Positions 40,170 to 58,174 of a stretch of DNA of 64,000 bases are shown here, piece by piece (the first letter of the stretch is position 1; the number at the start of each line of letters is the position of its first letter). Location of the stretch: NCBI GenBank assembly GCA_964020155.1, contig OZ026546.1, positions 175,001 through 239,000 on the forward strand. The letters run 5' to 3'. The stretch is from Chondrilla cf. caribensis. Its lineage: Eukaryota > Porifera > Demospongiae > Chondrillida > Chondrillidae. The position numbers and the translations under genes were made by a program. The notes beneath the pieces were generated by a model. The model was not told the DNA's origin and ran no database searches. It saw only the letters and a list, made by a program, of their open reading frames with translations.

Positions 40170-40850
40170 GGATGTGTACTTACATATGATATTGTGCTCC
40201 TGTACGAGTCATCAGGACTCTGGATAGGTTGTGGTGACCAGCTGTGGTAGTCCAGGTTCCATTCCTATACCCATTATATCATGGCATGATGCATGCGTGT
40301 CAAGTGCATGTCACTGTGGTGGTACTAGTACTGGTGTACGCACTTAACCATATATTTATATAGATCCACATGGTATACATATTGTGTATGTATTGCATAG
40401 TAGAGCTACTATATTATCACAATAGTATTGTAAGTTATCATGTATGTGTAATTTAAAATATAATGGACAAGTACAACACAATTGTATTGTGCTCCTGTAA
40501 GAGTCATCTGGACCCTGGAGAGGTTGTGGTGACCAGCAGCGGTAGTCCAGGTTCCATTCTTATACCCATGCATTATATTATGGCATGATGCATGCGTGTC
40601 AAGTGCATGTCACTGTGGTGGTACTGGTGTACGCACTTAACCATATGCATATAGATCCACATGGTATACATATTGTGTATGTATTGCATAGTAGAGCTAC
40701 TATATTATCACAATTGTATTGTACGTTATCATGTACGTGTAATTTAAAATGTACAATCATTATAATGGACAAGTACAACACAAGTGTTTGAAGTAATTTG
40801 ATTGGAGAAATGTAAACTTGATAAAAATATCGGATAAACAAATAAATATT
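40170..40850. repeat. Internal tandem duplication of about 300 bp in copy B
   Basis: The tract attgtgctcctgta...tatggcatgatgcatgc...catggtatacatattgtg occurs twice (from about 40190 and from about 40490). The second is closer to the single copy A tract at 24150-24480. Confidence 0.8.
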
Positions 40851-40962
40851 ATAATTTTATTCTCTCCATATGGAGAGAGAGAGCATAATATACAATACAA
40901 ATACGTACAAATACATGTGTCTGTGTCTCTCTCGATATGGATATGCACAGAGAGTATTGCCT

Positions 40963-42105
40963 TGGTGGAACAGAGGGTGTGGTTTCGGTAGAGCAGAGGG
41001 TGAGGTCTTGGTAGAGCAGAGGGCGTGGTCTTGGTAGAGCAGAGGGTGAGGTCTTGGCAGAGCAGAGGGTGTGGCATTGGTAGAGCAGAGGGCGTGGTCT
41101 TGGTAGAGCAGAGGGTGCGGTCTTGGTAGAGCAGAGGGTGTGGTCTCGGTAGAACAAAGGGTGTGGTCTTGGTAGAGCAGAGGGTGTGGTCTTGGTAGAG
41201 CAGAGGGTGTGGTCTTGGCAGAGCAGAGGGTGTGGCATTGGTAGAGCAGAGGGTGCGGTCTTGGTAGAGCAGAGGGTGTGGTCTTGGTAGAGCAGAGGGT
41301 GTGGCATTGGTAGAGCAGAGGGCGTGGTCTTGGTAGAGCAGACGACGTGGTCTTGGTAGAGCAGAGGGTGAGGTCTTGGTCGAGCAGAGGGTGTGGTCTC
41401 GGTAGAACAAAGGGTGTGGTCTTGGTAGAGCAGAGGGTGTGGTCTTGGTAGAGCAGAGGGCGTGGTCTTGGTAGAGCAGAGGGTGCGGTCTTGGTAGAGC
41501 AGAGGGTGTGGTCTCGGTAGAACAGAGGGTGTGGTTTTGGTAGAGCAGAGGGTGTGGTCTTGGCAGAGCAGAGGGTGTGGCATTGGTAGAGCAGAGGGCG
41601 TGGTCTTGGTAGAGCAGAGGGTGCGGTCTTGGTAGAGCAGAGGGTGTGGTCTCGGTAGAACAGAGGGTGTGGTCTTGGTAGAGCAGAGGGTGTGGCATTG
41701 GTAGAGCAGAGGGCGTGGTCTTGGTAGAGCAGAGGGTGTGGTCTTGGTAGAGCAGAGGGTGTGGTCTTGGTAGAGCAGAGGGTGTGGTCTTGGTAGAGCA
41801 GAGGGTGTGGTCTTGGTAGAGCAGAGGGTGAGGTCTTGGTAGAACAGAGGATGTGGTCTTGGTCGAGCAGAGGGTGTGGTCTTAGTAGAGCAGAGGGTGT
41901 GGTCATGGTAGAACAGAGGGTGTGGTCCTGGTAGAGCAGAGGGTGTGGTTGTGGTAGAACAGAGGATGTGGTCTCGGTAGAACAGTGGGTGTGGTCCTGG
42001 TAGAGCAGAGGGTGTGGCCTTGGTAGAGCAGAGGGTGTGGTCTTGGTAGAACAGAGGGTGTGGTCTTGGTAGAGCAGAGAGTGTGGTCCTGGTGGCAGGG
42101 TGGGT
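40963..42105. repeat. 23-bp minisatellite array, copy B (about 50 units)
   Basis: Same unit as 24606-25560, with variants tggcattgg, gcggtcttgg and gaggtcttgg not common in copy A. The arrays have therefore been reshuffled independently. Non-coding by position, despite a 488-codon frame running through it. Confidence 0.95.
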
Positions 42106-42414
42106 GTGGTCCTGACATAGGTGTGGATATGATTCTGGTGTGGTCCTGGTAGAGACTATAATGATGCATCCTGTGATATGAGTAACACAAGACTGTGAAG
42201 TGAGGTACGTATTGTAGAACTGACACAGGACCACAAGTACATTACAATGACCACCTACTTGAGAAGAATGAGAAAGTTCTTGAATAACTTTCTTTACACA
42301 TTTCTTCCAGTTCATAGTTCCCTACCTCATGAAAGAGTGTCTTAAGATCTCATGGTGGTCATGTTTCTAACAACTACTTCACATCCTGGAACTGGTTGTG
42401 GTATGATAGTAATT

Positions 42415-48281
<5,867 letters not shown>

Positions 48282-49796
48282 TTTGTTGCAAAAAATGCGT
48301 ATATTTTTATGAGTACTCCTGTTGCCACGGCTACATGGAAGGTTGAAGAATAGACAATCAACTCTCCTCATCCACTCCAAGTGTGAGTGGGTTATATTTC
48401 TACAAATATATAGCATGCAATATAATTGGAGGATTAGATCAAATTACAGTCTAATACTTGAGACCTTCAAATTAATGAGACCTCTGAATCTGTTTAAAGC
48501 TGATATCACAAATCAATTAGCACTTCACTCATCAAGTAGATTTTCATTACAATTTATTCTAATTAATATAATGCTATTATTATGTGTTAAGCACATTATG
48601 GTGCCATATTTTCAAAGATCAAATGTAAAATTTGCACTTTTGCAGATATTAAGAACATATTAACATATTATACAGATTAATAATTATTATTGAAATAATT
48701 TTAAATTGCTTAGGTTTCTCATTCCATCCCTCCCCCAGAGATGGTTTTTATAGTAAACTGAATATGCTACTTAACTAACTTTAGATACCTACTCCATCTC
48801 TCCCCATTGCTAGCAGACATGCCCTTCTTGGACAAACACTTACCTTATATAGATATGGCAATTATGGTGAAATTGGGTTATATTTAAAATTCCAACAAAC
48901 ACTGAAATATAGCGTAAAGCGTGCGCTTTTGTCCCTTCAACACATATGCCCCTTGTCACTTGTCATGCACACAAATATGAATAGTAAAATTAAATACTAA
49001 TACTTTTTGTGCGAGCGATTGCATGCCTGCACACAATTTATGTGCAAATGTTTCGTGTGTGATTTCAAACAATCACGTGAGCATGTATATGTACGGAAAG
49101 ATTTGAGCACATCTGATTCACTGACTATTATGCCACTCTGTTAGACTACATGAACAAAACTCAAGGTATAGTGAGCTTCCTTGTGGTTCCAAGAGTGGGC
49201 CAATGATTACCAAGGTGCATGTACTGTATACACAAGGACTACTCAACTAGCATACATCCACTGTATACTGGAGTGGACAGTCTACAACTTTGGACACTTC
49301 TGGCCCTGAATAATATGGTGGATGGAGGGAGTCCAACAGTCTGGATACAGGAACAATTCTCACCTGCCAACAACCCCTGAGTGATCAACTTGGTACAGAG
49401 TACACTAGAACCACAGGTGTTGTCTACACTCCACACAGTGACAGGATGACAGAGGGACCTTCCTAGGATTCATCATCAACTCAGTTCAGAGTAAACTATA
49501 TCAAGAAAGAATGATATAACATTGTGAGATACAGAACAAGACAGAATCAGTGGAATTGATGCTGTAACTACTAGTCAGAAAAGAATATTTCTTAAATAAA
49601 TACTATAATTTATTGTTAGTACAAAATCAACAAAGCAGAAAGTTTTATTGTGGTGTGTACTGTGTTAGGGAACATATTATGCAGATCACATTGGTCCATT
49701 TAGTGCACATAGGAAGTTAGCCTTCAGTCGTGAATGCAAGGTTTTGATGGTACATACTAGGTCATTACTAATGTACCATGAAGTTATAATATGAAA
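48282..49796. other. 5' flank of ankyrin gene copy B and non-coding duplicated sequence
   Basis: Alignable with 32900-33108 and 33900-35800 of copy A, without the 791-bp element. No exon recognised. Confidence 0.55.
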
Positions 49797-50151
49797 TAGC
49801 GTAAGAAACCAATTCTCGACCACCAGTACCAACTATCGACCAGATGTACAAATTGCATTACGCAATTATCGACCGGTAGGGTATTTCCCCACCTGCATAT
49901 TCCGTAGACTACTCTGCCCTCTATCTACACTACAGCAGGAGGGGACTTGGACAGCTTCTTTGACGTCAAACACTTTTTCGTCTTCGTAGTGGCCGAAACA
50001 CACTCATCACTTCAGTGGGTCTGCTTTTGACATACACGCGCACGTGGAAAGGACAGTATATTCTTGCAATTCTCCAGATACTACATTTGATTACGCATTG
50101 GCACGAACTGGTTGATAATTGGTAGTGGTCGATAATTGATCACTTACGCTA
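49797..50151. mobile_element. 355-bp MITE-like element, only in copy B
   Basis: Ends TAGCGTAAG and CTTACGCTA are perfect inverted repeats. Subterminal inverted matches follow, built on tatcgaccac / gtggtcgata. The matching place in copy A (about 35795) lacks it. The TA ends are compatible with a TA target, but the target duplication is not clear. No coding capacity. Confidence 0.7.
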
Positions 50152-50307
50152 GCTATGGCTATACACTCACATCTCATTGAATTACTGCAATGAGATCAAG
50201 ACCGCGTATCCCTGTACACAGTGGCTAGTTAGAGATCAGCTGCGCTGAGTGAGGCAATAGATAAAATGAAAACGTAACATTTACACTTGTAGCAATTTGG
50301 TCGAAGT

Positions 50308-50366
50308 GGGTGCGTGCAAGGGTATTCCGCCAATCGAAATCGGTTGGCGGAAAGACGCACGCACCC
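50308..50366. repeat. Hairpin-forming inverted repeat, copy B
   Basis: Arms GGGTGCGTGC / GCACGCACCC and inner arms TTCCGCCAA / TTGGCGGAA surround a short loop. Confidence 0.7.
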
Positions 50367-51023
50367 AAATCCCACCCATTTCCAACACTGGTATTGAACC
50401 GGTCGATATTTGATTACTAATGATCGGTACGTTCTATACTTTTTGGGAAATAGCTATATTTGGGTGTTCGATGTTTTACCTTGTACCGTATTGTACGTAG
50501 AGCGATACGTGGTGCTGCTTATAAGCGATACGTTTTACTCCCACAAAAAAAAAAAAAATAGCAGCGGATCAATCATAAAATAAGGATCCAATAGCTACTA
50601 CGCAACAATTACTGATCGATAATCTATTGTTTTCTTATATTTCATAGCTATAACATAGGATATAGATACAATTATGCTTAAAAACACATCACAATCTGGG
50701 TGTGCAGCATCGCTTTACCTGGTGGACTCTTCACTCCAGGTTGAGCGGTCACGAATTTCAATACCTCAAACTGTTACAACAGTTCACCGCGGGCAGTGTG
50801 AGGAACTTTGAAGAGGAGGAACGCGTCCAATGAAGATGATTACTTTATCTTTCTTCCTGCACGGCACGTGATGTATCCTTTACGGAATTTTACTAGCTAG
50901 AATACAAACAAAAGTTGGGTGTGGCGCATAAATTATAGAGATTCGTTTCTATGGAGTGGGCGATACCAAAATTCATAGCTGTGATATACTTGCTACATTA
51001 TGTATATACAGAGGCTGTGTTTA

Positions 51024-51300
<277 letters not shown>

Positions 51301-51564
51301 TATGTGTCACTGTGTGTATGATTACCGTTACAGTGCAATGCAATGTCAATACAGGCTGTAGCACGAGAACCTGCTGTTTGTGGAGTTTACAGCTGTCCAC
51401 ATCAGGTTAGTGGCCAAATGCCAAATTACACCACAAATGGAGTGTCTGACCTGCTGTCCATCAAGACGGTGGTAGAAGGAGATTGTAATATTACTATTTT
51501 TCTGCATACTAGGACCTAGCAACTGGACATGCACACAATTCACACCACATGAATAAAGCCATGT

Positions 51565-54500
51565 TCATCTTAGTCCAAGTTTCTGTTTCTCCCTCTCCTT
51601 CTTTCTGACCACGTCAATGTTGCGTTCTTTCCAAGTGCTCTTCCTAAGCTTCACCGGACGGCTACCAATATACTTACCTGAGAGGGGAGGGGTGGGGGAA
51701 CATTGTAACTGACAACAGAATGTACACTGATGGGGGTGGGGTGGAGGAACATTGTAACTGACAACAGAATGTACACTGATGGAGGTGGGGTGGGGGAACA
51801 TTGTAACTGACAACAGAATGTACACTGATGGAGGTGGGGTGGGGGAACATTGTAACTGACAACAGAATGTACACTGATGGGGGTGGGGTGGAGGAACATT
51901 GTAACTGACAACAGAATGTACACTGATGGAGGTGGGGTGGGGGAACATTGTAACTGACAACAGAATGTACACTGATGGAGGTGGGGTGGGGGAACATTGT
52001 AACTGACAACAGAATGTACACTGATGGAGGTGGGGTGGGGGAACATTGTAACTGACAACAGAATAATACAAAGGCATGTCAACATTGAATGTCTGCCACG
52101 TGACTGCTAAAGTCACATGACAACCGCATGACCTCTTGCTCACCATTCATCTCCTTCAAAGCATTCATGAAGTCGTGAGGGTCCTTGAAGCTGATGAAAC
52201 CGAACCCTTTGGACTTTTTAGTGTGCTTGTCTCTCACGACCTTTGCCTTGAGGAAGGACGGGTAGTGTCGGAATGCTCTTGTCAACGTGTCCTCATTGAC
52301 ATCATTCCCAAGGTCTCCACAGAAGATCCTGTAATCATCTGTAGGAAGTCAAAAAGAACCATAGTGTCGTTCCTGCATGGGTGGGGTGGGGACACTCCTC
52401 TAGTAGAGGGTGGGATGGGGACACTCCCCTAGTGGAGGGTGGGGTGGGGACACTCCTCTAGTGGAGGGTGGGGTGGGGACACTCCTCCAGTGGAGGGTGG
52501 GATGGGGACACTCCTCCAGTGGAGGATGGGGTGGGGACACTCCTCTAGTGGGAGTGGGGTGGGGACACTCCTCCAGTGGAGGGTGGGGTGGGGACACTCC
52601 CCTAGCAGAGAATGGGGTGGGGACACTCCTCTAGTGGAGGTTGGGGTGGGGCACTCCTCCAGTGGAGGGTGGGATGGGGATACTCCTCTAGTGGGGGGTG
52701 GGGTGGGGACACTCCTCTAGTGGAGGGTGGGGTGGGGATACTCCTCTAGTGGAGGGTGGGGTGGGGACACTCCCCTAGTGGAGGGTGGGGTGGGGACACT
52801 CCTCTAGTGGAGGGTGGGGTGGGGACACTCCTCTAGTGGAGGGTGGGGTGGGGACACTCCCCTATTTGGATCCACCCACAACAAATCAACATCAACTTAC
52901 TAGGGTCCCACTCATCCAGTGTCGGATCCATCCATATCTGCCCACCAGCACATCTGACGTTCTTCCTTTTCCCACCCTTCCCTTTCTCTGTAGCCATGTT
53001 ATTGGCAGCCTTCACGACGCTCTCTGACAGTTCTGTTGCTGAAGGTTGTTGGGTGTCCATTTTCTTCACTAGGCTTGGTCCTGGGGTGGGTGTGGCCTGG
53101 GGGTGTGTCATCATCACCATGGGTTGTTGTAGCGGCATTCTGAAGGGCTGTTCAGTCAAGCGTTGTGTTGGAGTGGGTGTGGCAATCTGCATGAGGGGTG
53201 TGGTCATGACGGGTTGTGGCATGCTATGGGGATTCATTGGTGGTGGTCGTTGAAGTGCCACACCCATGAGAGGCGGGGCCCTATTGGTACCACTCCCAAG
53301 CACCTCCTGTTCAAACCTAAACGAGTGAAAATGACAATTGAAATGAACAGATCAAGCTACCAGCTGGATAACAGGTGGATCAAGCTACCAGCTGGATAAC
53401 AGGTGGATCAAGCTACCAGCTGGATAACAGGTGGATCAAGCTACCCAGCTGGATAACAGGTGGATCAAGCTACCCAACTGGGTAACAGGTGGATCAAGCT
53501 ACCCAACTGGGTAACAGGTGGATCAAGCTACCCAGCTGGATAACAGGTGGATCAAGCTACCCAACTGGGTAACAGGTGGATCAAGCTACCCAGCTGGATA
53601 ACAGGTGGATCAAGCTACCCAACTGGGTAACAGGTGGATCAAGCTACCCAACTGGGTAACAGGTGGATCAAGCTACCCAACTGGGTAACAGGTGGATCAA
53701 GCTACCCAACTGGGTAACAGGTGGATCAAGCTACCCAGCTGGATAACAGGTGGATCAAGCTACCCAACTGGGTAACAGGTGGATCAAGCTACCCAGCTGG
53801 ATAACAGGTGGATCAAGCTACCCAACTGGGTAACAGGTGGATCAAGCTACCCAACTGGGTAACAGGTGGATCAAGCTACCCAACTGGGTAACAGGTGGAT
53901 CAAGCTACCAGCTGGGTAACAGGTGGATCAAGCTACCCAACTGGATAACAGGTGGATCAAGCTACCAGCTGGGTAACAGGTGGATCAAGCTACCCAGCTG
54001 GATAACAGGTGGATCAAGCTACCCAGCTGGATAACAGGTGGATCAAGCTACCCAGCTGAATAACAGGTGGATCAAGCTACCCAGCTGAATAACAGGTGGA
54101 TCAAGCTACCCAGCTGGATAACAGGTGGATCAAGCTACCCAGCTGGGTAACAGGTGGATCAAGCTACCCAGCTGGATAACAGGTGGATCAAGCTACCCAA
54201 CTGGATAACAGGTGGATCAAGCTACCCAGCTGGATAACAGGTGGATCAAGCTACCCAACTGGATAACAGGTGGATCAAGCTACCCAGCTGGATAACAGGT
54301 GGATCAAGCTACCCAGCTGGGTAACAGGTGGATCAAGCTACCCAGCTGAATAACAGGTGGATCAAGCTACCCAGCTGGATAACAGGTGGATCAAGCTACC
54401 CAACTGGGTAACTGGTGGATCAAGCTACCCAGCTGGATAACTGGTGGATCAAGCTACCCAGCTGGATAACAGGTGGATCAAGCTACCCAGCTGGATAACA

Positions 54501-55663
54501 GGTGGATCAAGCTACCCAGCTGGATAACAGGTGGATCAAGCTACCCAGCTGGATAACAGGTGGATCAAGCTACCCAGCTGGATAACAGGTGGATCAAGCT
54601 ACCCAGCTGGATAACAGGTGGATCAAGCTACTCAACTGGATAACAGGTGGATCAAGCTACCCAGCTGGATAACATGTGGATCAAGCTACCCAGCTGGGTA
54701 ACAGGTGGATCAAGCTACCCAGCTGGATAACAGGTGGATCAAGCTACCCAGCTGGGTAACTGGTGGATCAAGCTACCCAGCTGGATAACTGGTGGATCAA
54801 GCTACCCAGCTGGATAACAGGTGGATCAAGCTACCCAGCTGGATAACAGGTGGATCAAGCTACCCAACTGGATAACTGGTGGATCAAGCTACCCAACTGG
54901 GTAACAGGTGGATCAAGCTACCCAACTGGATAACAGGTGGATCAAACTACCCAACTGGATAACAGGTGGATCAAGCTACCCAACTGGATAACAGGTGGAT
55001 CAAGCTACCCAACTGGATAACAGGTGGATCAAGCTACCCAGCTGGATAACAGGTGGATCAAGCTACCCAACTGGATAACAGGTGGATCAAGCTACCTAAC
55101 TGGATAACAGGTGGATCAAGCTACCTAACTGGATAACAGGTGGATCAAGCTACCCAGCTGGATAACAGGTGGATCAAGCTACCCAACTGGATAACAGGTG
55201 GATCAAGCTACCCAGCTGGATAACAGGTGGATCAAGCTACCCAACTGGATAACAGGTGGATCAAGTTACCCAACTGGATAACAGGTGGATCAAGCTATCC
55301 AGCTGGACGTCCTGTGCCTTCGTTCATTGGAGCATACAAGCCATATTAAAGTCAATTCTTAAATGATTCGTGCGCTCTTTTTTACTGGGAGCTTGATTCA
55401 CATGCACAGGCAGCATTGGGAACTTGATTACATTCACATGCACAGGCAGCACTGGGAACTTGATTCCATTCACATGCACAGGCAGCACTGGGAACTTGAT
55501 TACATTCACATGCACAGGCAGCACTGGGAACTTGATTCCTTTAACAAGCTAAACAGGCTAAACTTGACCAAAGCTACTGGTCAACTAGAAGTCGGTTGAA
55601 ATTTGAATACATTCACCTTGACATTTCCTCTGCCAATTGACTAGCCTTCTGTACCCCGGCCAT
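51565..55663 (-). CDS. RBM42: RNA-binding protein RBM42 homologue
   Basis: Four coding exons (55617-55663, 52901-53316, 52144-52338, 51565-51677) keep phase and give 256 residues. The N-terminus ends in an FEQEVLG motif. A Pro/Gln/Met-rich middle leads to DEWDP, then one RRM near residues 156-235 with RNP2 RIFCGDLG and RNP1 KGFGFISF. The C-terminal tail GSRPVKLRKSTWKERNIDVV is almost as in vertebrate RBM42. The family takes part in pre-mRNA splicing and mRNA metabolism. It is shorter than the human protein (about 480 residues), mainly in the Pro-rich middle. Each of the three introns is largely one minisatellite. It lies head to head with the FKBP-CRTAP gene, 268 bp between starts. Confidence 0.92.
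51690..52065. repeat. 49-bp minisatellite in RBM42 intron 3
   Basis: About 7.5 units containing ggggtgggggaacattgtaa and acagaatgtacact, very alike, occupying most of the 466-bp intron. Confidence 0.95.
52375..52862. repeat. 29-bp minisatellite in RBM42 intron 2
   Basis: About 17 units containing gtggagggtggggtggggac and actcctcta, filling the 562-bp intron. Strongly G-rich on the plus strand. Confidence 0.95.
53352..55305. repeat. 29-bp minisatellite in RBM42 intron 1 (about 67 units)
   Basis: Units containing ggataacaggtggatcaagc and tacccagct, differing by cagctgga, caactggg, caactgga and similar variants in a mosaic. It fills about 1.95 kb of a 2.3-kb intron. A further four-copy 36-bp repeat (gcagcactgggaacttgatt) lies at 55385-55535. 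Confidence 0.96.
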
Positions 55664-55931
55664 TTTCTTCCACTCGTACAGTGACACAAATACGGCTTTC
55701 CTCGAAACAAACTTGAACAATTATTGGAGAAACGACCCGCACGTAATCAATGAGCGGCCATTTTACTTCAACTCTATAGCGGAATTAATACAGGAATCAT
55801 CAGTGGTGTTTTCTGTACTAAATGATGTGCACATTGAGAGGTCAAAGGTCACTTATTCCACAAAAGCCATTGTCTCTACGTAGCTATTATAGCACGTGTT
55901 GCTTTCCAACAGCAGAACCTATCGAGTTGCA
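55664..55931. promoter_or_regulatory. Divergent promoter region RBM42 / FKBP-CRTAP
   Basis: 268 bp between two outward-facing start codons. Unique sequence with no TATA box near either start. Shared promoter inferred from spacing. Confidence 0.5.
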
Positions 55932-56809
55932 ATGTTGCTGCGTCTCTTTCTCGTTCTGTTGTGCTCTTCTGGTGCTCTCTCCGCAGTTGAAGTAGGAGAA
56001 ATAGGTTTCCAAGAAGAGAATTGGGGAGACGGTCTGAAGGTGCTGGTGACGTACCGTCCAAAGTCGTGCACACATCGCGCTCAGCAAGGGGACGTCATCC
56101 ACTATCACTACGTTGGGAGGCTGGCGAGCGATGGAACCATCTTTGGAAAAAGGTATGCACTCTCCTCGTTGCAGGTAACGCTTCTCTCTCTCCTTCATCA
56201 TTAATCTCCTTCACCATCCATCTCCTTCACCATCAATCTTCTTCACCATCAATCATTTTCACCATTCATCTCCTTAACATCAATTTTATTCACCATCCAT
56301 CTCCTTCACCATCAATCTTCTTCACCATCAATCTCCTTCACCATCAATCTCCTTCACCACCAATCTCCTTCACCACCAATCTCCTTCACCATCAATCTCC
56401 TTCACCATCAGTCTCCTTCACCATCAATCTCCTTCACCATCAATCTCCTTCACCATCAATCTCCTTCACCATCAATCTCCTTCACCATCAATCTCCTTCA
56501 CCATCAATCTCCTTCACCACCAATCTCCTTCACTGCTATTCTTCTTCATGTTGGACACAGCTTTGACTACAACAGTCCCTACATAGTTGCCCTGGGGGAA
56601 GGCCGGATCATCGAGGGGATGGACCGAGGGCTGGTGGGCACTTGTCTGTGGGAGAGACGCCGCATCACCTTCCCACCTGAGCTCGGTTACGGTCAACGGG
56701 GAGCAGGGGCCCTCATACCACCCAATGCCACTCTTGTGTTCTACATCAGGATGATCAAGATTGAGAGAGTGAGTCTGCTTGTGTGTATGTGTGTGTGTGT
56801 GTGTGTGTG

Positions 56810-56879
<70 letters not shown>

Positions 56880-56911
56880 TGTGTTTGTGTGTGCGCACGT
56901 GTTTTTGTGTG

Positions 56912-56956
<45 letters not shown>

Positions 56957-56999
56957 TGTGTGTATTTCTTATACGTTATGCATTCATTTCTATATCGCA

Positions 57000-57066
<67 letters not shown>

Positions 57067-57992
57067 CTGGTGAGTCATTAGGAACTGAGAAAAGGTTCAC
57101 AGACACGTACAAGAGTGCAATGGACGACTACAACCAGCAGTTGTTTGATGGAACGTTGGACAAACTGGAGGAAGTGATCATCCAGTACGGCCTGTATGTG
57201 AACAAGACTTTGGAGTGTTTCGCCAGATGTCAGGAGGTCTCAGCTGACAGCGCTCTCTCCAGTGAGGAGAAAGAGGTGGTTGGAAAGTTTGAGAAGGAGT
57301 TCCCGTTTGCTATGGAGTATCTGAACATGGCAGGTTTGCAGTGGGTGTATTGGAGAAGTAGGGAAGGAGAAGTATCAGAGGTCATCATGTTACGTAACAG
57401 TAAATGTAACGACGTTTACATTTAATAGTTAACTCCTTTCTGGTAATAGACCACCTGAAATTGGCTGTGCGGCAGTTGGCAGTTAATCATGTATGTGTTA
57501 ACTGCTATGACTTCATAACTTACTGCCTTACCTAACATACATAGTTCAATAGTACTTACAAAGATGTTCTCATCATCCTCCTGGAAAACACTCCTTGAAT
57601 TGAACGAAGCCCTAGTCTGATAAATCAATCCCTTCACAACTCTTCTTTATTCATTGTTTGCTGTATGTGTGTATGTGGTAGAATTGTCGTTGTCTACTCA
57701 TAAGTTTTTGGATATCGTAGTTTAATCACAATTCAGTCATTATGGAATCGTAAAAAGATCTTAGTTTTCTCCAACTGTATTGTAATTCTTATGTAGTGTC
57801 CATGTATTGAGGTGATGGTCTCTTCACCTTCTGTTCATTTGGTGTAGTTCGCTCAAAGTGTGTGAGGTCGTGCAAAGAAGACACGATGAGTTATGAAATG
57901 AGGACCCCGAACCCCGCCACCCTAATGTCCATCAGGAACCGGCGCACCTACGCCTACCTGCACTACTGCTACTACAAGGTGTGTGTGTGTGT

Positions 57993-58043
<51 letters not shown>

Positions 58044-58064
58044 GGTGTGTGGGTGTGTGGGAGT

Positions 58065-58100
<36 letters not shown>

Positions 58101-58111
58101 TGTGTGTGTGT

Positions 58112-58174
<63 letters not shown>

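Noticed and set aside
40849..42315. 488-codon open frame through the 23-bp array, copy B
   Set aside because: Same reason as copy A, and the frame order does not correspond between copies as it would for a conserved protein.
48282..48416. Upstream Met at 48416 as start of ankyrin copy B
   Set aside because: The extension is not matched in copy A, whereas the MADP start is conserved.
53352..55305. Regular 29-bp repeats resembling a CRISPR array
   Set aside because: Repeats are head to tail with no spacers and lie inside an intron of an animal gene.
57120..57425. Separate CRTAP-like gene starting at Met 57120
   Set aside because: It would lack a signal peptide for an ER family. A good acceptor at 57065 continues the FKBP frame 18 codons upstream, and the frame's own 3' end passes a donor at 57334.
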